Shown: positions 1 to 9,475 of the stretch, piece after piece
Position numbering within the stretch: the first letter of the stretch is position 1
Layout: each line of letters opens with the position of its first letter
Assembly (NCBI GenBank): GCA_934513685.1
Contig: CAKSWY010000014.1
Coordinates: 1 to 64,000, forward strand
DNA length: 64,000 nucleotides
DNA from: an uncultured Oscillospiraceae bacterium
GTDB taxonomy: Bacteria; Bacillota; Clostridia; Oscillospirales; Ruminococcaceae
Direction of reading: 5' to 3'
Notes under the pieces: generated by a model
Databases searched by the model: none
Told to the model about the DNA's origin: nothing
Seen by the model: the letters and a program-made list of their open reading frames with translations, nothing else
Made by a program: the position numbers and the translations under genes

Positions 1-74
1 TGGGGATTTGCATAGTGGCAGTGCGGTAGACTCTGACTCTACTTGTGGTGGTTCGATTCCATCATCCCCAACCA
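1..74 (+). tRNA. tRNA-Gln (anticodon CTG)
   Basis: Full cloverleaf can be folded: the 7-bp acceptor stem pairs bases 1-7 with 64-70, A71 is the discriminator and CCA (72-74) is encoded. The anticodon stem gtaga/tctac encloses the loop ctctgac, giving anticodon CTG (reads CAG). The gene begins at the very first base of the window, so its promoter is outside. Confidence 0.93.
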
Positions 75-76
75 AA

Positions 77-105
77 AGCCATTCTCGCAAGAGAATGGCT
101 TTTTT
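77..105 (+). terminator. Intrinsic terminator of tRNA-Gln
   Basis: A perfect 10-bp stem (77-86 with 91-100) closes a gcaa tetraloop and is followed by a T-run. It begins three bases after the encoded CCA, so it should end the tRNA transcript. Confidence 0.9.
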
Positions 106-140
106 CTTTTGCTCTGGACATTTTTCATCAAACACGAACA

Positions 141-190
141 GAGGGCACCTTCCAGAACAAGCGTTCCCAAAGTGCCCTCCGTTTTGCTTT
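141..190 (+). terminator. Second hairpin downstream of tRNA-Gln
   Basis: The inverted repeat gagggcac (141-148) / gtgccctc (172-179) is followed on the plus strand by a T-rich tail. It may be a back-up terminator or a partial terminator for the convergent uvrA-like gene. The rest of 106-283 shows no gene. Confidence 0.4.
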
Positions 191-283
191 TTCAGCCCAG
201 TCGCGCGGCCCAATCGCGGCCGCGAAGCAATCGCGACTTATCTATATAATAGATAGAAACAGAATTTTCTCCGCCCGGAATCT

Positions 284-2761
284 TCACAGATACCGGCCCG
301 TGATGCTGCACGGGTTTTCCCGAATCTCCTGCGGTGTTCCGCTGGCGACGACCCGGCCGCCCGCCTCACCGCCGCCCGGCCCCATGTCGATCACATAGTC
401 GGCATTGCGGATCACATCCAGATCGTGCTCAATGACCACCACGGTGGCGCCGTGGTCCAAAAGTGCCTGAAATACCCCCAGCAGAACCTGCACATCCAGC
501 GGGTGCAGGCCGATGGAGGGCTCGTCAAACACGAACACTGAATCCTCCTGGGTTTTCCCGATCTCGCTGGCCAGCTTCAGGCGTTGGGCTTCGCCGCCGG
601 ATAGGCTCGGCGTTTCCTCTCCCAGAGTGAGGTAGCCAAGGCCCAGCTGCTTCAAAATGCCCAGCCTCTGGCGGACGGTTTTCATGTCCCGGCAGAACTC
701 CAGGGCGGAGTTCACGTCCATGTCCATCAATTCGGGCAGTGACGCGCTCTCCCCTGCCTTGTTGGTGAGCTTCACCTCATAGGCCGCCCTTGCGTAGCGG
801 GAGCCGCGGCAGTCCGGGCACGGAATGGTGACGTCCGGCAGGAACTGCACGTCCAGATTCACCACGCCGGTTCCGTCGCAGCCGGGGCAGCGCAGCGTGC
901 CGGTGTTGTACGAAAAATTGCTGGCCTTGTAGCCGTGTTCCTTCGCCGCCGGGGCCTTTGCATAGAGCTTCCGCAGCTCATCGTGGACGCCTGCATAGGT
1001 CGCGACCGTGGAGCGCACATTGATCCCGATGGGAGTTGCGTCAATGAGCTTGACGTGCGCAATGCCCTCCGCCGTAATTGCGCGGATGTGCGCCGGCAGC
1101 ACCCCGCCGCCAATGCCTGCTTCCAGCGCCGGGATCAGACTCTCCAGCACCATGGTTGTTTTGCCGGAGCCGGATACGCCGGTGACCACCGTAAGCCGCC
1201 CCTTGGGCAGGTCGATCTCCAGCGGCTTCACCGTGTGAATCGCCCCTGTGGAGAGGCGAATGCTTCCCTTTGCGAAGAGTTCCGCTCTGGCAATGCAGGG
1301 TCGCAGCATGGTTTCGGCCTTGCCGGAGAGGAACGGCCCGATCTGGGAGGCCGGATCCGCCTCAACGGCGGGAACCGTCCCCTGCGCAATCACATGGCCG
1401 CCTTTCGCACCGGCTTCCGGCCCCATCTCCACGATCCAGTCCGCTTCCTTCAGAATCTGCGTGTCGTGGTCCACCAGAATCACCGAGTTGCCGTCGGCGA
1501 CCAGATCGTGCATCACCCCGGTAAGCCCCTCGATGTTGGAGGGGTGCAGGCCGATGGACGGCTCGTCCAGCACATAGAGCACCCCCGTGGTGCGGTTGCG
1601 GACGGCGCGGGCCAGCTGCATCCGCTGCCGCTCTCCGGTGGAAAGCGTGGCGGCCGCGCGGTCCAGCGTCAGGTAGCCCAGCCCCAGATCCATCAGCCGC
1701 TTTGCGGGGCCCTCAAACGCGCCGCAGATGCTCCGGGCCATCGGGCGCATCTCCTCCGGCAGGCTGTCAGGCACCCCCTGCACCCACTCCACCAGTTCCG
1801 AAAGGGTCATGGCGCAGGCCTCGTCCAGAGAGATTCCCCGCAGTTTCGGGGCACGGGCCGCCGCTGAAAGGCGCGTGCCGTGGCAGTCCGGGCAAAGGTC
1901 TTCCTTCAGGAACTTCTCCACCCGCTTCATGCCCTTTTCGTCCTTGACCTTCGCCAGCGCATTCTCCACCGTGTAAACCGCGTTGAAATAGGTAAAGTCC
2001 AGCTCGCCGGCCTGGTTGGAGCTCTTGGCTTTGTAAAGAATGTGCTTTTTCACCGCCGGGCCGTGGTAGACGATCTCTTTCTCCGCGTCGGTCAGGTCAC
2101 GGAAGGGCACGTCGGTGCGCACCCCCATGGCGCGGCACACATCGGTCATCAAGGCCCACATCAGGCTGTTCCACGGCGCAACGGCCCCTTCGTCGATGGT
2201 GAGGGAGTCGTCTGGCACCAGACTGTCCATATTCACGGTGCGCACACTGCCCGTGCCGCCGCACGTCCGGCAGGCCCCCTGGGAGTTGAATGCCAGTTCC
2301 TCGGCCGACGGCGCATAAAAATGCGCCCCGCACTCCGGGCAAATCAGCTCTTTTCCCGCGGCCACCGCCAGAGTCGGCGGCAGATAATGCCCGTTCGGGC
2401 AGCGGTGGCTGGCAAGGCGCGAGTACATCAGCCGCAGGCTGTTCAGCAGCTCGGTTCCGGTGCCGAAGGTGCTCCGGATGCCCGGAACCCCGGGGCGCTG
2501 ATGCAGCGCCAGCGCCGCAGGCACATACAGCACCTCGTCCACACTGGCCTTCGCGGCCTGGGTCATCCGGCGGCGGGTGTAGGTAGAGAGCGCCTCCAGA
2601 TAGCGGCGTGAGCCTTCTGCGTACAGCACCCCCAGCGCCAGCGAGGATTTGCCGGAGCCGGACACCCCCGCGATCCCCACGATTTTTCCAAGGGGAATGT
2701 CCACGTCGATGTTTTTCAGGTTGTGGACCTTTGCCCCGCGAATCAGCATTTTATCGATCAT
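284..2761 (-). CDS. UvrA-like excinuclease ATPase, short (UvrA2-type) paralogue
   Basis: Tandem ABC-ATPase of the UvrA family, which scans DNA for damage. Both halves are intact: Walker A motifs GVSGSGKSS near the N-terminus and GVSGSGKTT mid-protein, with ABC signatures LSTGERQR and LSGGEAQR. Zinc-module CxxC pairs are present (CPECG, CRTCGG, CPDCHG, CPGCDG, CPDCRG). About 825 residues is clearly shorter than housekeeping UvrA (~940), and the sequence runs quickly from the first Walker region into the zinc module, as in UvrA2-type proteins lacking most of the UvrB-binding insertion; such paralogues are linked to drug or DNA-damage tolerance. Start ATG at 2761 follows an AGGAG; a longer frame to 2818 is possible. 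It lies 139 bp downstream of jetD on the same strand without an obvious promoter, so co-transcription is possible. Confidence 0.85.
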   Translation of the reverse strand: MIDKMLIRGAKVHNLKNIDVDIPLGKIVGIAGVSGSGKSSLALGVLYAEGSRRYLEALSTYTRRRMTQAAKASVDEVLYVPAALALHQRPGVPGIRSTFGTGTELLNSLRLMYSRLASHRCPNGHYLPPTLAVAAGKELICPECGAHFYAPSAEELAFNSQGACRTCGGTGSVRTVNMDSLVPDDSLTIDEGAVAPWNSLMWALMTDVCRAMGVRTDVPFRDLTDAEKEIVYHGPAVKKHILYKAKSSNQAGELDFTYFNAVYTVENALAKVKDEKGMKRVEKFLKEDLCPDCHGTRLSAAARAPKLRGISLDEACAMTLSELVEWVQGVPDSLPEEMRPMARSICGAFEGPAKRLMDLGLGYLTLDRAAATLSTGERQRMQLARAVRNRTTGVLYVLDEPSIGLHPSNIEGLTGVMHDLVADGNSVILVDHDTQILKEADWIVEMGPEAGAKGGHVIAQGTVPAVEADPASQIGPFLSGKAETMLRPCIARAELFAKGSIRLSTGAIHTVKPLEIDLPKGRLTVVTGVSGSGKTTMVLESLIPALEAGIGGGVLPAHIRAITAEGIAHVKLIDATPIGINVRSTVATYAGVHDELRKLYAKAPAAKEHGYKASNFSYNTGTLRCPGCDGTGVVNLDVQFLPDVTIPCPDCRGSRYARAAYEVKLTNKAGESASLPELMDMDVNSALEFCRDMKTVRQRLGILKQLGLGYLTLGEETPSLSGGEAQRLKLASEIGKTQEDSVFVFDEPSIGLHPLDVQVLLGVFQALLDHGATVVVIEHDLDVIRNADYVIDMGPGGGEAGGRVVASGTPQEIRENPCSITGRYL

Positions 2762-2900
2762 TGATTTTTCTGGAACTCCTTTGCTTTTTTGGGCGGAAGC
2801 GATTTCAGGCCAAGCCACCGTAACCTGCTTTTTGCCTCATGAAGATGGTTCCTTTGCCTTCGCTGGAATTGCATCGTTGCAGAACGGCTCTTTCTCCTGC

Positions 2901-4139
2901 TTATTCATTCAAAAAGGCTTCCTGCTCGATCGTGACACCGTGCTTCAAAATTTTCTCAATCGCATCCTGGAACAGCGGATCGTTCCCCTCCGCCGCCTCT
3001 TTTTTCAGGGCGGCCAGATACTCATTCGAGCGTTTCAGCCCGTGTTCGCGGAAGGAATCCACACATTCGCCGGACATGCGCATGGGCACCAAAGCGGGAA
3101 TCAACTCCTGCAAACGGCGGAACATCCGGAATCCGCCGAGATCGATGTCCGCCCAGAAGCGCACCGTCACGGTTTGGGGCGCCGCATGAGCAAGCAGCGT
3201 GACTAGCCTCCGCTTTTGCGGGCTGAGAAAGCCGCCGTGATAAACCACCAGCTCGTCCGGCTGCTTTTCCGCCAGCACATACGCGTCATAATTGGTTTTG
3301 TTCTCAATAAAAGTGATGCACTCGATGCCGGTCAGGTCGATTGCAGTAATAAAATCCACCAGCGTACTGGGCAGCGCCAAACCATAGGGCGCAGCGCCAA
3401 CGCAGATGCTCCCGCGGCTTGTGAAAACCGTGCAGTTACCGGCAAGTTCGTAGAGTTCCGTCCGCGCGTAAATGCCCAGGAACGCCAATTGCTCCTTTGC
3501 GCCCAAGTTGTTTTCGCTGCAGGCAAGCGCCAGCTCGGTGTCGTATTCCCGTGCGATTTTCAAAAACAAATCGCACACATTGCGCTCGAACCGTTTCGTA
3601 TCAGAAAAGCACCGGCTGCTGAATGCACGCATGGTTATGCCATCGGACAGCATGGAGTACTCGCGAAATGCGCAGAGCAGCTCTTGCAAAAGTGCCGCAT
3701 CTTTCCTGCAAAAGGCCGGAATCTTCCACTGCCCGGAGGCGGCCTTGCAGACGTCGTCCTTCCAGGCCGCGATCCAGGGCACGGCAACGCCCTCCAGTTC
3801 GTTATGCACCGCGTCCGCAGCCTGCCGTGCTCTCACGCTGGGGTGCACCCGTTCGGCCGCCGCATAGCACGCCATGACCTGCTCCACGCGCAGAATGACG
3901 GCCGAAAGGACGGGTCGCCCGTTTATCCACTCCAAGCGCACCAGCTGCTGCGCTTCCAGCGCTTTGGCGGCCTCGTTGTAGGCATCCCGGATGTCCGCGT
4001 CCTGATAGACATACTCGGGCAGGTCGTTCTTTTTCACCCGCAGCATGACCCGCCGGGGGGATGCCCCCGGTTCATGGAGGTGCCTGCTGTTTTCGTATTT
4101 GTCCAAAAGCCGGTTCAGAATCGTGCGCTGCTCGGTCAT
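2901..4139 (-). CDS. jetD: Wadjet system subunit JetD (TOPRIM-like nuclease)
   Basis: Nuclease subunit of Wadjet, the SMC-based system that recognises and cuts small circular (plasmid) DNA. The 412-residue protein has a helical N-terminal half (DUF3322-like) and a C-terminal DUF2220/TOPRIM-like domain: an acidic residue in FIENKT (E279) and the WADID motif (D331, D333) followed by LGGF are the likely metal ligands. Its start overlaps the stop of jetC by 4 nt (ATGA), implying translational coupling in the order jetA-jetB-jetC-jetD. No truncation or frameshift is seen. Family assignment rests on motif pattern and the unmistakable gene order. Confidence 0.92.
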   Translation of the reverse strand: MTEQRTILNRLLDKYENSRHLHEPGASPRRVMLRVKKNDLPEYVYQDADIRDAYNEAAKALEAQQLVRLEWINGRPVLSAVILRVEQVMACYAAAERVHPSVRARQAADAVHNELEGVAVPWIAAWKDDVCKAASGQWKIPAFCRKDAALLQELLCAFREYSMLSDGITMRAFSSRCFSDTKRFERNVCDLFLKIAREYDTELALACSENNLGAKEQLAFLGIYARTELYELAGNCTVFTSRGSICVGAAPYGLALPSTLVDFITAIDLTGIECITFIENKTNYDAYVLAEKQPDELVVYHGGFLSPQKRRLVTLLAHAAPQTVTVRFWADIDLGGFRMFRRLQELIPALVPMRMSGECVDSFREHGLKRSNEYLAALKKEAAEGNDPLFQDAIEKILKHGVTIEQEAFLNE

Positions 4140-7100
4140 TGGGCGATCTCCTTGCCGAAGGTCAGAATGTGCATCTGGTACTTGTCTTTGTTCACCAGCA
4201 GCGTGCGATCGGCGATCGGCATAATGTCCGCAACCTTATCGGGCGGCGTGCAGATGATGGCCTGCAGCCTCATCTTGCGCAGAAGACGGACGCTTTCGAT
4301 GATGCGCTCGCTGTCCATCTTATTAAACGCCTCGTCAAACACGACCAGCCGCACCGTATTGCCGAAAACGGACGGGTCGTTTACGCGATAAAGCTGCGCA
4401 AAGGACGCCAGAACCGCAATGTAGAACGGCGTCTGGGTTTCGCCGCCGGATTTGGTGTTCAGCGTCTGGGAGAGCAGCTGTTTCGTCTCATTCTGGTCGG
4501 TGGTTTCCAGGTCAAACTTCAGGTAGGTCCGGAAGTCGGTGTAGCGCTGAATGTTCTCCTGCAATTCGCTCTGCTGGCGGGCATTCAGCTGTGTGTCGTC
4601 GGCCATGGTGATCTGGCTGAACAGCTTTTCGATCAGCTGCCCGTATTTGTTCTGGAAGGGCAGCGCGAACAGGCCCACGTCGCCCTCCATCAGTTCCGGA
4701 GCCATGATCATGTCGTAATATTCCGCGTAATCCGGGTTGCGCTCCACACGAAACTGGTAGCGATCCGTTCCGAATTGTGCATGGCGCAGGGCGCGGTTCA
4801 GATTCTTCACCTGGGTCTGCACCTGATCAATGCTCGATTTCAGCTTGGCCAGGAAATCATTCTGGAACTGCTCCAGGGCGCTCTCCTGCGCCGTTTTGAT
4901 CTTTTCGTGGTACTGCGGCAGCTCGCTCTCTTCCAGGCGGCGCTGTTCGGCCGCGTACTCCTCGTTGTCCATCGATTCAATGCGGAACGCGTAGTACTTA
5001 AACCGGTCGGCGTACTCTCGGCGGGCGGCAAAGAGTTTTTCCTTCGCGGCGTCCTGCTCCTGCTCGCTTTGCGCCACAAGGCCGCTGAATTGTTTGCAAA
5101 CAACCTCCGCACGCTTCAGGCGGGCAAATTCCTCCTGATAGCGGGGAATGCCGACGCGTTCCTGGTATTCCCGAGAGAACGTTTCCGCCAGGCGGTCCTG
5201 CATCGCCTTCAGCTGCTGCGCATGCTCCGGCAGCAGTTCATCGTCAAGCTGCCGAAGCCGTTCCTTGAGCTGGCCGACCTGCGTGTTTTGGCTGTCTTTT
5301 TCGCGGTTCAGGTCCAGAGTCTCATCCTGAAGGGCCTTGATGGTATCCTGCTGTTCCTCCAGCCACTGGAAATCCGTTTTGGAGAGCTGTGCATCCACCT
5401 CCGCGATCTCGCCTGTGAGCTCGGCACAGCGCCGATGGGCCTCCTGCTTTTCCGCGATCGTGTTTTGCACGAAGAACTGGGTAAACAGCGGCTCCTTTGC
5501 CTGCGCAAAAAGCTGCCGGATGGGCTGCCAACGGCCCAGTTCCGCTTTGATCTGTGCCAGCTCTTCTTCCAACCGGGAAATCCGCAGGCTCACGGCGCGG
5601 TGGCCGATAAACGCGTTCTCCATCCGGTCGCGCTGCATGGAACGGGCCACATAGCCCTGATACAGCATACCGTCCGCCGTAATAGCCGTCTTGAACTCGC
5701 GCAGCTGCTGGGCCGTTTCGCAGCAGACGACGCGGCCCAGCAGGTAGTCGATGTAGCTGCGGGCCAGCGGGTTTTCCGTCTCCACTTTTTTCGCAAGGCT
5801 ATCGTCACGCGGGTGGATCGTTTCCCGTTCGCGAAGCTTCCCCACGTCTACGAGGCCGAACGACATGGCCCCAAACTCTTTTTTGAGCCGATCGAAAATG
5901 GACAGGGCCTGCTTGTAATACGCCGGGTCCACCAGAAGATAAAATTTCTGTGTGTGAAGGTATCCCTCCACCGCGCCGCGCCAACGTTCGTCGGCAACCT
6001 CCAGCACATCCGCCAGAATGTCGATGGAAACCGGGCTTCCGGTCTGGTGCTCCAGCTCCTCGGTCAGTCGTTTTTTCAATTGCAGCAGGCCGCGCGGGTA
6101 GTCCTTGATGTTCTTTCGCAAGTTGGCGAGGGCTGCATTCTTCTGGTCCTTCTGACCGTTCCATTCCGCCAGGCGGTCGTCCAGTTTGTGCTGTGCACTT
6201 CGGAGCGCCCCTGAAAATGCGGCGACTGCCTGCTGTGCATCCTCAAACGATTCCAGCGGATGCTCAAACACTTCGCCGTTTTCAGGCGCAAGGAATGCAT
6301 AGGCATCCAGAACATTTTGGGCCGCTTTCTGCACGGGCGGCAGCGTCTCGTCTACTTCCTGTTCGAGGATCTCGCCACACAGCTTCTTCAGGCGAAGGGC
6401 TTCCGCCTGAATCTGCTGTGCCAGAGTTTGCAGCTCCCGCTGCAGGCGGTTCTGTTCTTCCTGCAGCGCCTGCCTGCGGCTGTCCAGCTTTTCCTTCTCC
6501 TGCGACAGGCGGCTCTGGTCGCAAATTGCCTCCAGCTTGCGTCTGCGGTCCTCGTTCTGCGCGATTTTGTCCGAGATGTCCCGAATCCGTTCCTCGGTCG
6601 CCGTTAATTTGTCCGTGCAGTCCTGCTTTTCCAGTTCGAGCTGGTGAAGCTTCGACTGCTGCATCTCTTTTTGGGACCACTGCACCAAAAAAGCCTGCAC
6701 CCGCCAGCGCTCGATGGCCTGATTCATCTCGCGATACAGACCGCTGATCTTTTTCAAAGCAGCCAGTTTCTCCTCCAGGCGCCGGGCGAATACCTCCTGG
6801 CTTTTATAATCCCGGATGTTTTGCTGCATGGCTTCAATGTCCGGCTTGTCCGGCGTGTCGCAGATGTTCTCGGTGATGAACTTCTGAATGTCCACAATTG
6901 GCCGGAACGACACCGCCTTTTTCAGCATCCGGAGAACCTGTTCGTTGTGCACGTTCCAGCGGGAGAGCATATTCCGGCGATAATCCCTCTGCGTGTCGTA
7001 GATTTCGGCCCGGGCATAGTTCTGCTTTAAAAAGAGGCGCAGTGCAGGAATTTCCATGGCCTCCCCATTTTCGATGAAGCAGTTTTCCGGCAGCGTACCC

Positions 7101-7483
7101 ATATAAATAAAGAAGCGCTCCTGCCGGCTGCCGTCGCTGCGGCAATCAAACACAACGCCAGTGACAAAGCTGGTGCCTTCCACATCATCCTGAAATTCAC
7201 AGGCGATATAGCTGGAAAAATCCTTGCCCCGGCGGGAATACGGGCTGTTTTCGTCCATATCGGCCCGAAGGTATCCGTCCAGCGTGCGCTGAGATTTCTC
7301 GTTGGCCGCCTGATTGAAGTTGCGGGAGTTCGTTTCGCCCAACAGCACGATTTGCAGCGCGTCGATCACCGTTGATTTTCCTGCACCGTTCTTTCCGGTC
7401 AGAAAGTTCACGTCGCCCACTTCGATAAGCTCTTTGCTGAAATACAGCCAGTTAATCAGCAGAATCTTCTTCAGCTTCTTCAT
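4136..7483 (-). CDS. jetC: Wadjet system subunit JetC (SMC/MukB-like ATPase)
   Basis: Motor of the Wadjet complex, a condensin-like ATPase thought to extrude DNA loops. The 1,115-residue protein has Walker A TGKNGAGKST at residues 29-38, long coiled-coil arms rich in Glu/Gln/Lys/Leu (roughly 230-460 and 620-950) around a central hinge-like region, an SMC signature SGGET at about 1012 and Walker B VVFDEAF at about 1047. The start at 7483 was chosen because AGGAGG lies six bases upstream and homologues begin directly with the ATPase strand; this overlaps the end of jetB by 32 nt. The stop overlaps the jetD start by 4 nt. Confidence 0.94.
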   Translation of the reverse strand: MKKLKKILLINWLYFSKELIEVGDVNFLTGKNGAGKSTVIDALQIVLLGETNSRNFNQAANEKSQRTLDGYLRADMDENSPYSRRGKDFSSYIACEFQDDVEGTSFVTGVVFDCRSDGSRQERFFIYMGTLPENCFIENGEAMEIPALRLFLKQNYARAEIYDTQRDYRRNMLSRWNVHNEQVLRMLKKAVSFRPIVDIQKFITENICDTPDKPDIEAMQQNIRDYKSQEVFARRLEEKLAALKKISGLYREMNQAIERWRVQAFLVQWSQKEMQQSKLHQLELEKQDCTDKLTATEERIRDISDKIAQNEDRRRKLEAICDQSRLSQEKEKLDSRRQALQEEQNRLQRELQTLAQQIQAEALRLKKLCGEILEQEVDETLPPVQKAAQNVLDAYAFLAPENGEVFEHPLESFEDAQQAVAAFSGALRSAQHKLDDRLAEWNGQKDQKNAALANLRKNIKDYPRGLLQLKKRLTEELEHQTGSPVSIDILADVLEVADERWRGAVEGYLHTQKFYLLVDPAYYKQALSIFDRLKKEFGAMSFGLVDVGKLRERETIHPRDDSLAKKVETENPLARSYIDYLLGRVVCCETAQQLREFKTAITADGMLYQGYVARSMQRDRMENAFIGHRAVSLRISRLEEELAQIKAELGRWQPIRQLFAQAKEPLFTQFFVQNTIAEKQEAHRRCAELTGEIAEVDAQLSKTDFQWLEEQQDTIKALQDETLDLNREKDSQNTQVGQLKERLRQLDDELLPEHAQQLKAMQDRLAETFSREYQERVGIPRYQEEFARLKRAEVVCKQFSGLVAQSEQEQDAAKEKLFAARREYADRFKYYAFRIESMDNEEYAAEQRRLEESELPQYHEKIKTAQESALEQFQNDFLAKLKSSIDQVQTQVKNLNRALRHAQFGTDRYQFRVERNPDYAEYYDMIMAPELMEGDVGLFALPFQNKYGQLIEKLFSQITMADDTQLNARQQSELQENIQRYTDFRTYLKFDLETTDQNETKQLLSQTLNTKSGGETQTPFYIAVLASFAQLYRVNDPSVFGNTVRLVVFDEAFNKMDSERIIESVRLLRKMRLQAIICTPPDKVADIMPIADRTLLVNKDKYQMHILTFGKEIAQ

Positions 7484-8081
7484 CAGCGTCCTCCTTTCCG
7501 AATACGGATACAACGGCATTCAGCTTCTCGCCGGATACGGCGGTCAGAATCGTGGGCAGGATCACAAATTTGCAGCTGCCCTGGTTGAACTTTCCCTCCA
7601 CGCGCTGAATGATGGCGTGGTTTTCCAGCAGGGTCAGCGCCCGCTTCACTTCCTCCATGTTGGGCTTCGCCGGCAGAATTGCATAGTCCGTTGCGACCTT
7701 TTCCAACACATCGCGCACCGTGCAGAAGGCATCCTGCTCCAGGCCGAGCTGGTCCTGACTGTCTTCATAGATCAGGCGCAGGGCAAGCAGAATGGCGGTT
7801 TCTTTCTTGCTCAGGTTGCAGCGGTTTGCCTCATCGGTGTTGATGACATAAAAGTAACCATTCAGCGGATCGTTGTGCAGTTCCCAGTCCAAAAGGCCAA
7901 GATAGTCCTGCACGGCCTCCTGATGCAGCGACAGGAAGGTGTAGTCCGGGTTGTTCACCCGCCCTTTCCCGGGGCGATACAGGGTTCGCGGCACGTAGGT
8001 TCGGCTGAGCAGCTGGTTGCACACCAGCTTGAACTGCTCCAGCTCCTTCGAGGTTGCCTGCTGAATAAAATCAAAATTCAT
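7452..8081 (-). CDS. jetB: Wadjet system subunit JetB (kleisin-associated, DUF4194)
   Basis: Small winged-helix-type subunit (MukE-like, KITE role) bridging JetA and JetC. 209 residues with a helical, acidic C-terminus (EDADEEAEEDSAD), consistent with DUF4194. The gene sits between jetA and jetC as in all Wadjet loci. Its ATG overlaps the jetA stop (4 nt) and its last codons overlap the jetC start. Primary sequence alone would be weak evidence; the call depends mainly on context. Confidence 0.88.
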   Translation of the reverse strand: MNFDFIQQATSKELEQFKLVCNQLLSRTYVPRTLYRPGKGRVNNPDYTFLSLHQEAVQDYLGLLDWELHNDPLNGYFYVINTDEANRCNLSKKETAILLALRLIYEDSQDQLGLEQDAFCTVRDVLEKVATDYAILPAKPNMEEVKRALTLLENHAIIQRVEGKFNQGSCKFVILPTILTAVSGEKLNAVVSVFGKEDADEEAEEDSAD

Positions 8082-9475
8082 CTCTTCTTCTCCTTTCGGC
8101 GAATCTGCATCTGGGGGATGGAGTAGCCATGTTCGCTGAAGGTGCCTTCCAACTCCCTGATCTGGTACCCGGCAGCCGGGTCGCTGCCGGTCAGCACAGC
8201 CAGCAGGCTCATGATGTAGGCCTTGTCATCCTGAATGTCCAAATCCTTGAACTCGCGAACCTCCGCGTCACCCAGCCATCCGCGCACATACGCCGCGATG
8301 GCCGCGCGGCCATATTCCGAGCGCAGCAGCTTCCCAGCCTGGGCGATTACCTCGGCGTCCGGCCCGGGCTCCTGAATCAGAACCGGAGCGGCTTTGGTGC
8401 GCTTTCCGGGGCGCTTGCGGAACCACAGGCTCTTTTCCGAGAGGAACGACTGTTCGTAGAGATGAAACGCGGGCTGGATCTGGTCCACCAGATCGCCGGC
8501 GCGGCGATTCCACGACAAGGCGGTAAGCAGAACGTTCAGGTTCCCGCGGACGTTCTGATCCCGGTTCATCAGGTTTTCCACTTTCTGGGTCGCAGCCCTC
8601 GTGCAGCGGCGAACCTGCGTGTCGATCTCGTCCAGATAGTCGTGTTCCAGATTGTCGTATCGCTCATCCACCCAGAAGATTTTCTGCAGCAGATCCGAAC
8701 GGCAATTCTCCAGGGTGTCCCCGCGCTTATCCTGCAATGCTGCGTTGGCCATGGCCAGCAGCAGAGCATCGTCCTCGGACCAGTTTTTCAAAATCGACTG
8801 AATCGGCACGCGGTATTTGGGGACGGAGTCCTTGATTTTCAAAGGGCGGATGTAGGCTTCGATCACCTTCTGCCCCAAATTGTCAAAATGGGAGGCCAGC
8901 ACCTGATTGACGTCCTGCATGTCGCTCTGCATACGGAAATAGCGCTTCACGTTGTGATAGACCATCTGCAGCAGCTTGATCAGCTCGCTGGTGTTCTCAT
9001 AAGCGCTGTAAACGGCGGCCATTTTTTCATAGACAGTTCCGCTCTCATTCGCCACCTTCAGGGAGGAATAGGTGTTGAATACATATGAATACCCGCGCAC
9101 AGGGCTGTCATCCCGAAGCTGGTGAAACAGCTCCAGCAGGCGGCTGCTGTAACCGGGAACGGTGATGTACTCCTCGAAATCGTCGCCCCGTTCTTTCTCA
9201 AACCAGCCCTTGGCGCAGAGCTTGCGGATCAAAAAGCGGGCTCGGCCGGAGATGTCCCGCAGTTCCTCTTCGTCAATGTCCTCGCCCTCGAAGGTCGCGT
9301 CCGCCAGCTGCTCCTCCAATTTGCTGCGCAGCATGGAATACAGCACGTCCTCGCGGATTTTCAGATTGTCGTGGTACGCACTGTACAGCACGTCCAGCGC
9401 ATCTGCGTAGAGCGCACGGTTCGGTGAGGCCAGAGGTGAAAAAAGTTCACTCGGGATCACGTCAAAGAATTTCAT
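8078..9475 (-). CDS. jetA: Wadjet system subunit JetA (kleisin-like)
   Basis: First gene of the operon, the kleisin (MukF-like) subunit. From the start at 9475 the protein is 465 residues, beginning MKFFDVIPSELFSPL, a typical JetA N-terminus, followed by mostly helical sequence (winged-helix N-terminal part, then helical linker). The ATG is preceded by AGGAGGAAG; an upstream in-frame ATG at 9565 would add 30 residues of low-complexity sequence and lacks support. The likely promoter is about 300 bp upstream, leaving a long leader. Confidence 0.92.
   Translation of the reverse strand: MKFFDVIPSELFSPLASPNRALYADALDVLYSAYHDNLKIREDVLYSMLRSKLEEQLADATFEGEDIDEEELRDISGRARFLIRKLCAKGWFEKERGDDFEEYITVPGYSSRLLELFHQLRDDSPVRGYSYVFNTYSSLKVANESGTVYEKMAAVYSAYENTSELIKLLQMVYHNVKRYFRMQSDMQDVNQVLASHFDNLGQKVIEAYIRPLKIKDSVPKYRVPIQSILKNWSEDDALLLAMANAALQDKRGDTLENCRSDLLQKIFWVDERYDNLEHDYLDEIDTQVRRCTRAATQKVENLMNRDQNVRGNLNVLLTALSWNRRAGDLVDQIQPAFHLYEQSFLSEKSLWFRKRPGKRTKAAPVLIQEPGPDAEVIAQAGKLLRSEYGRAAIAAYVRGWLGDAEVREFKDLDIQDDKAYIMSLLAVLTGSDPAAGYQIRELEGTFSEHGYSIPQMQIRRKEKKR

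Noticed and set aside
4061..6214. A 717-codon plus-strand open frame opposite jetC
   Set aside because: Antisense shadow of the SMC coiled-coil coding sequence; no start signals or family motifs.
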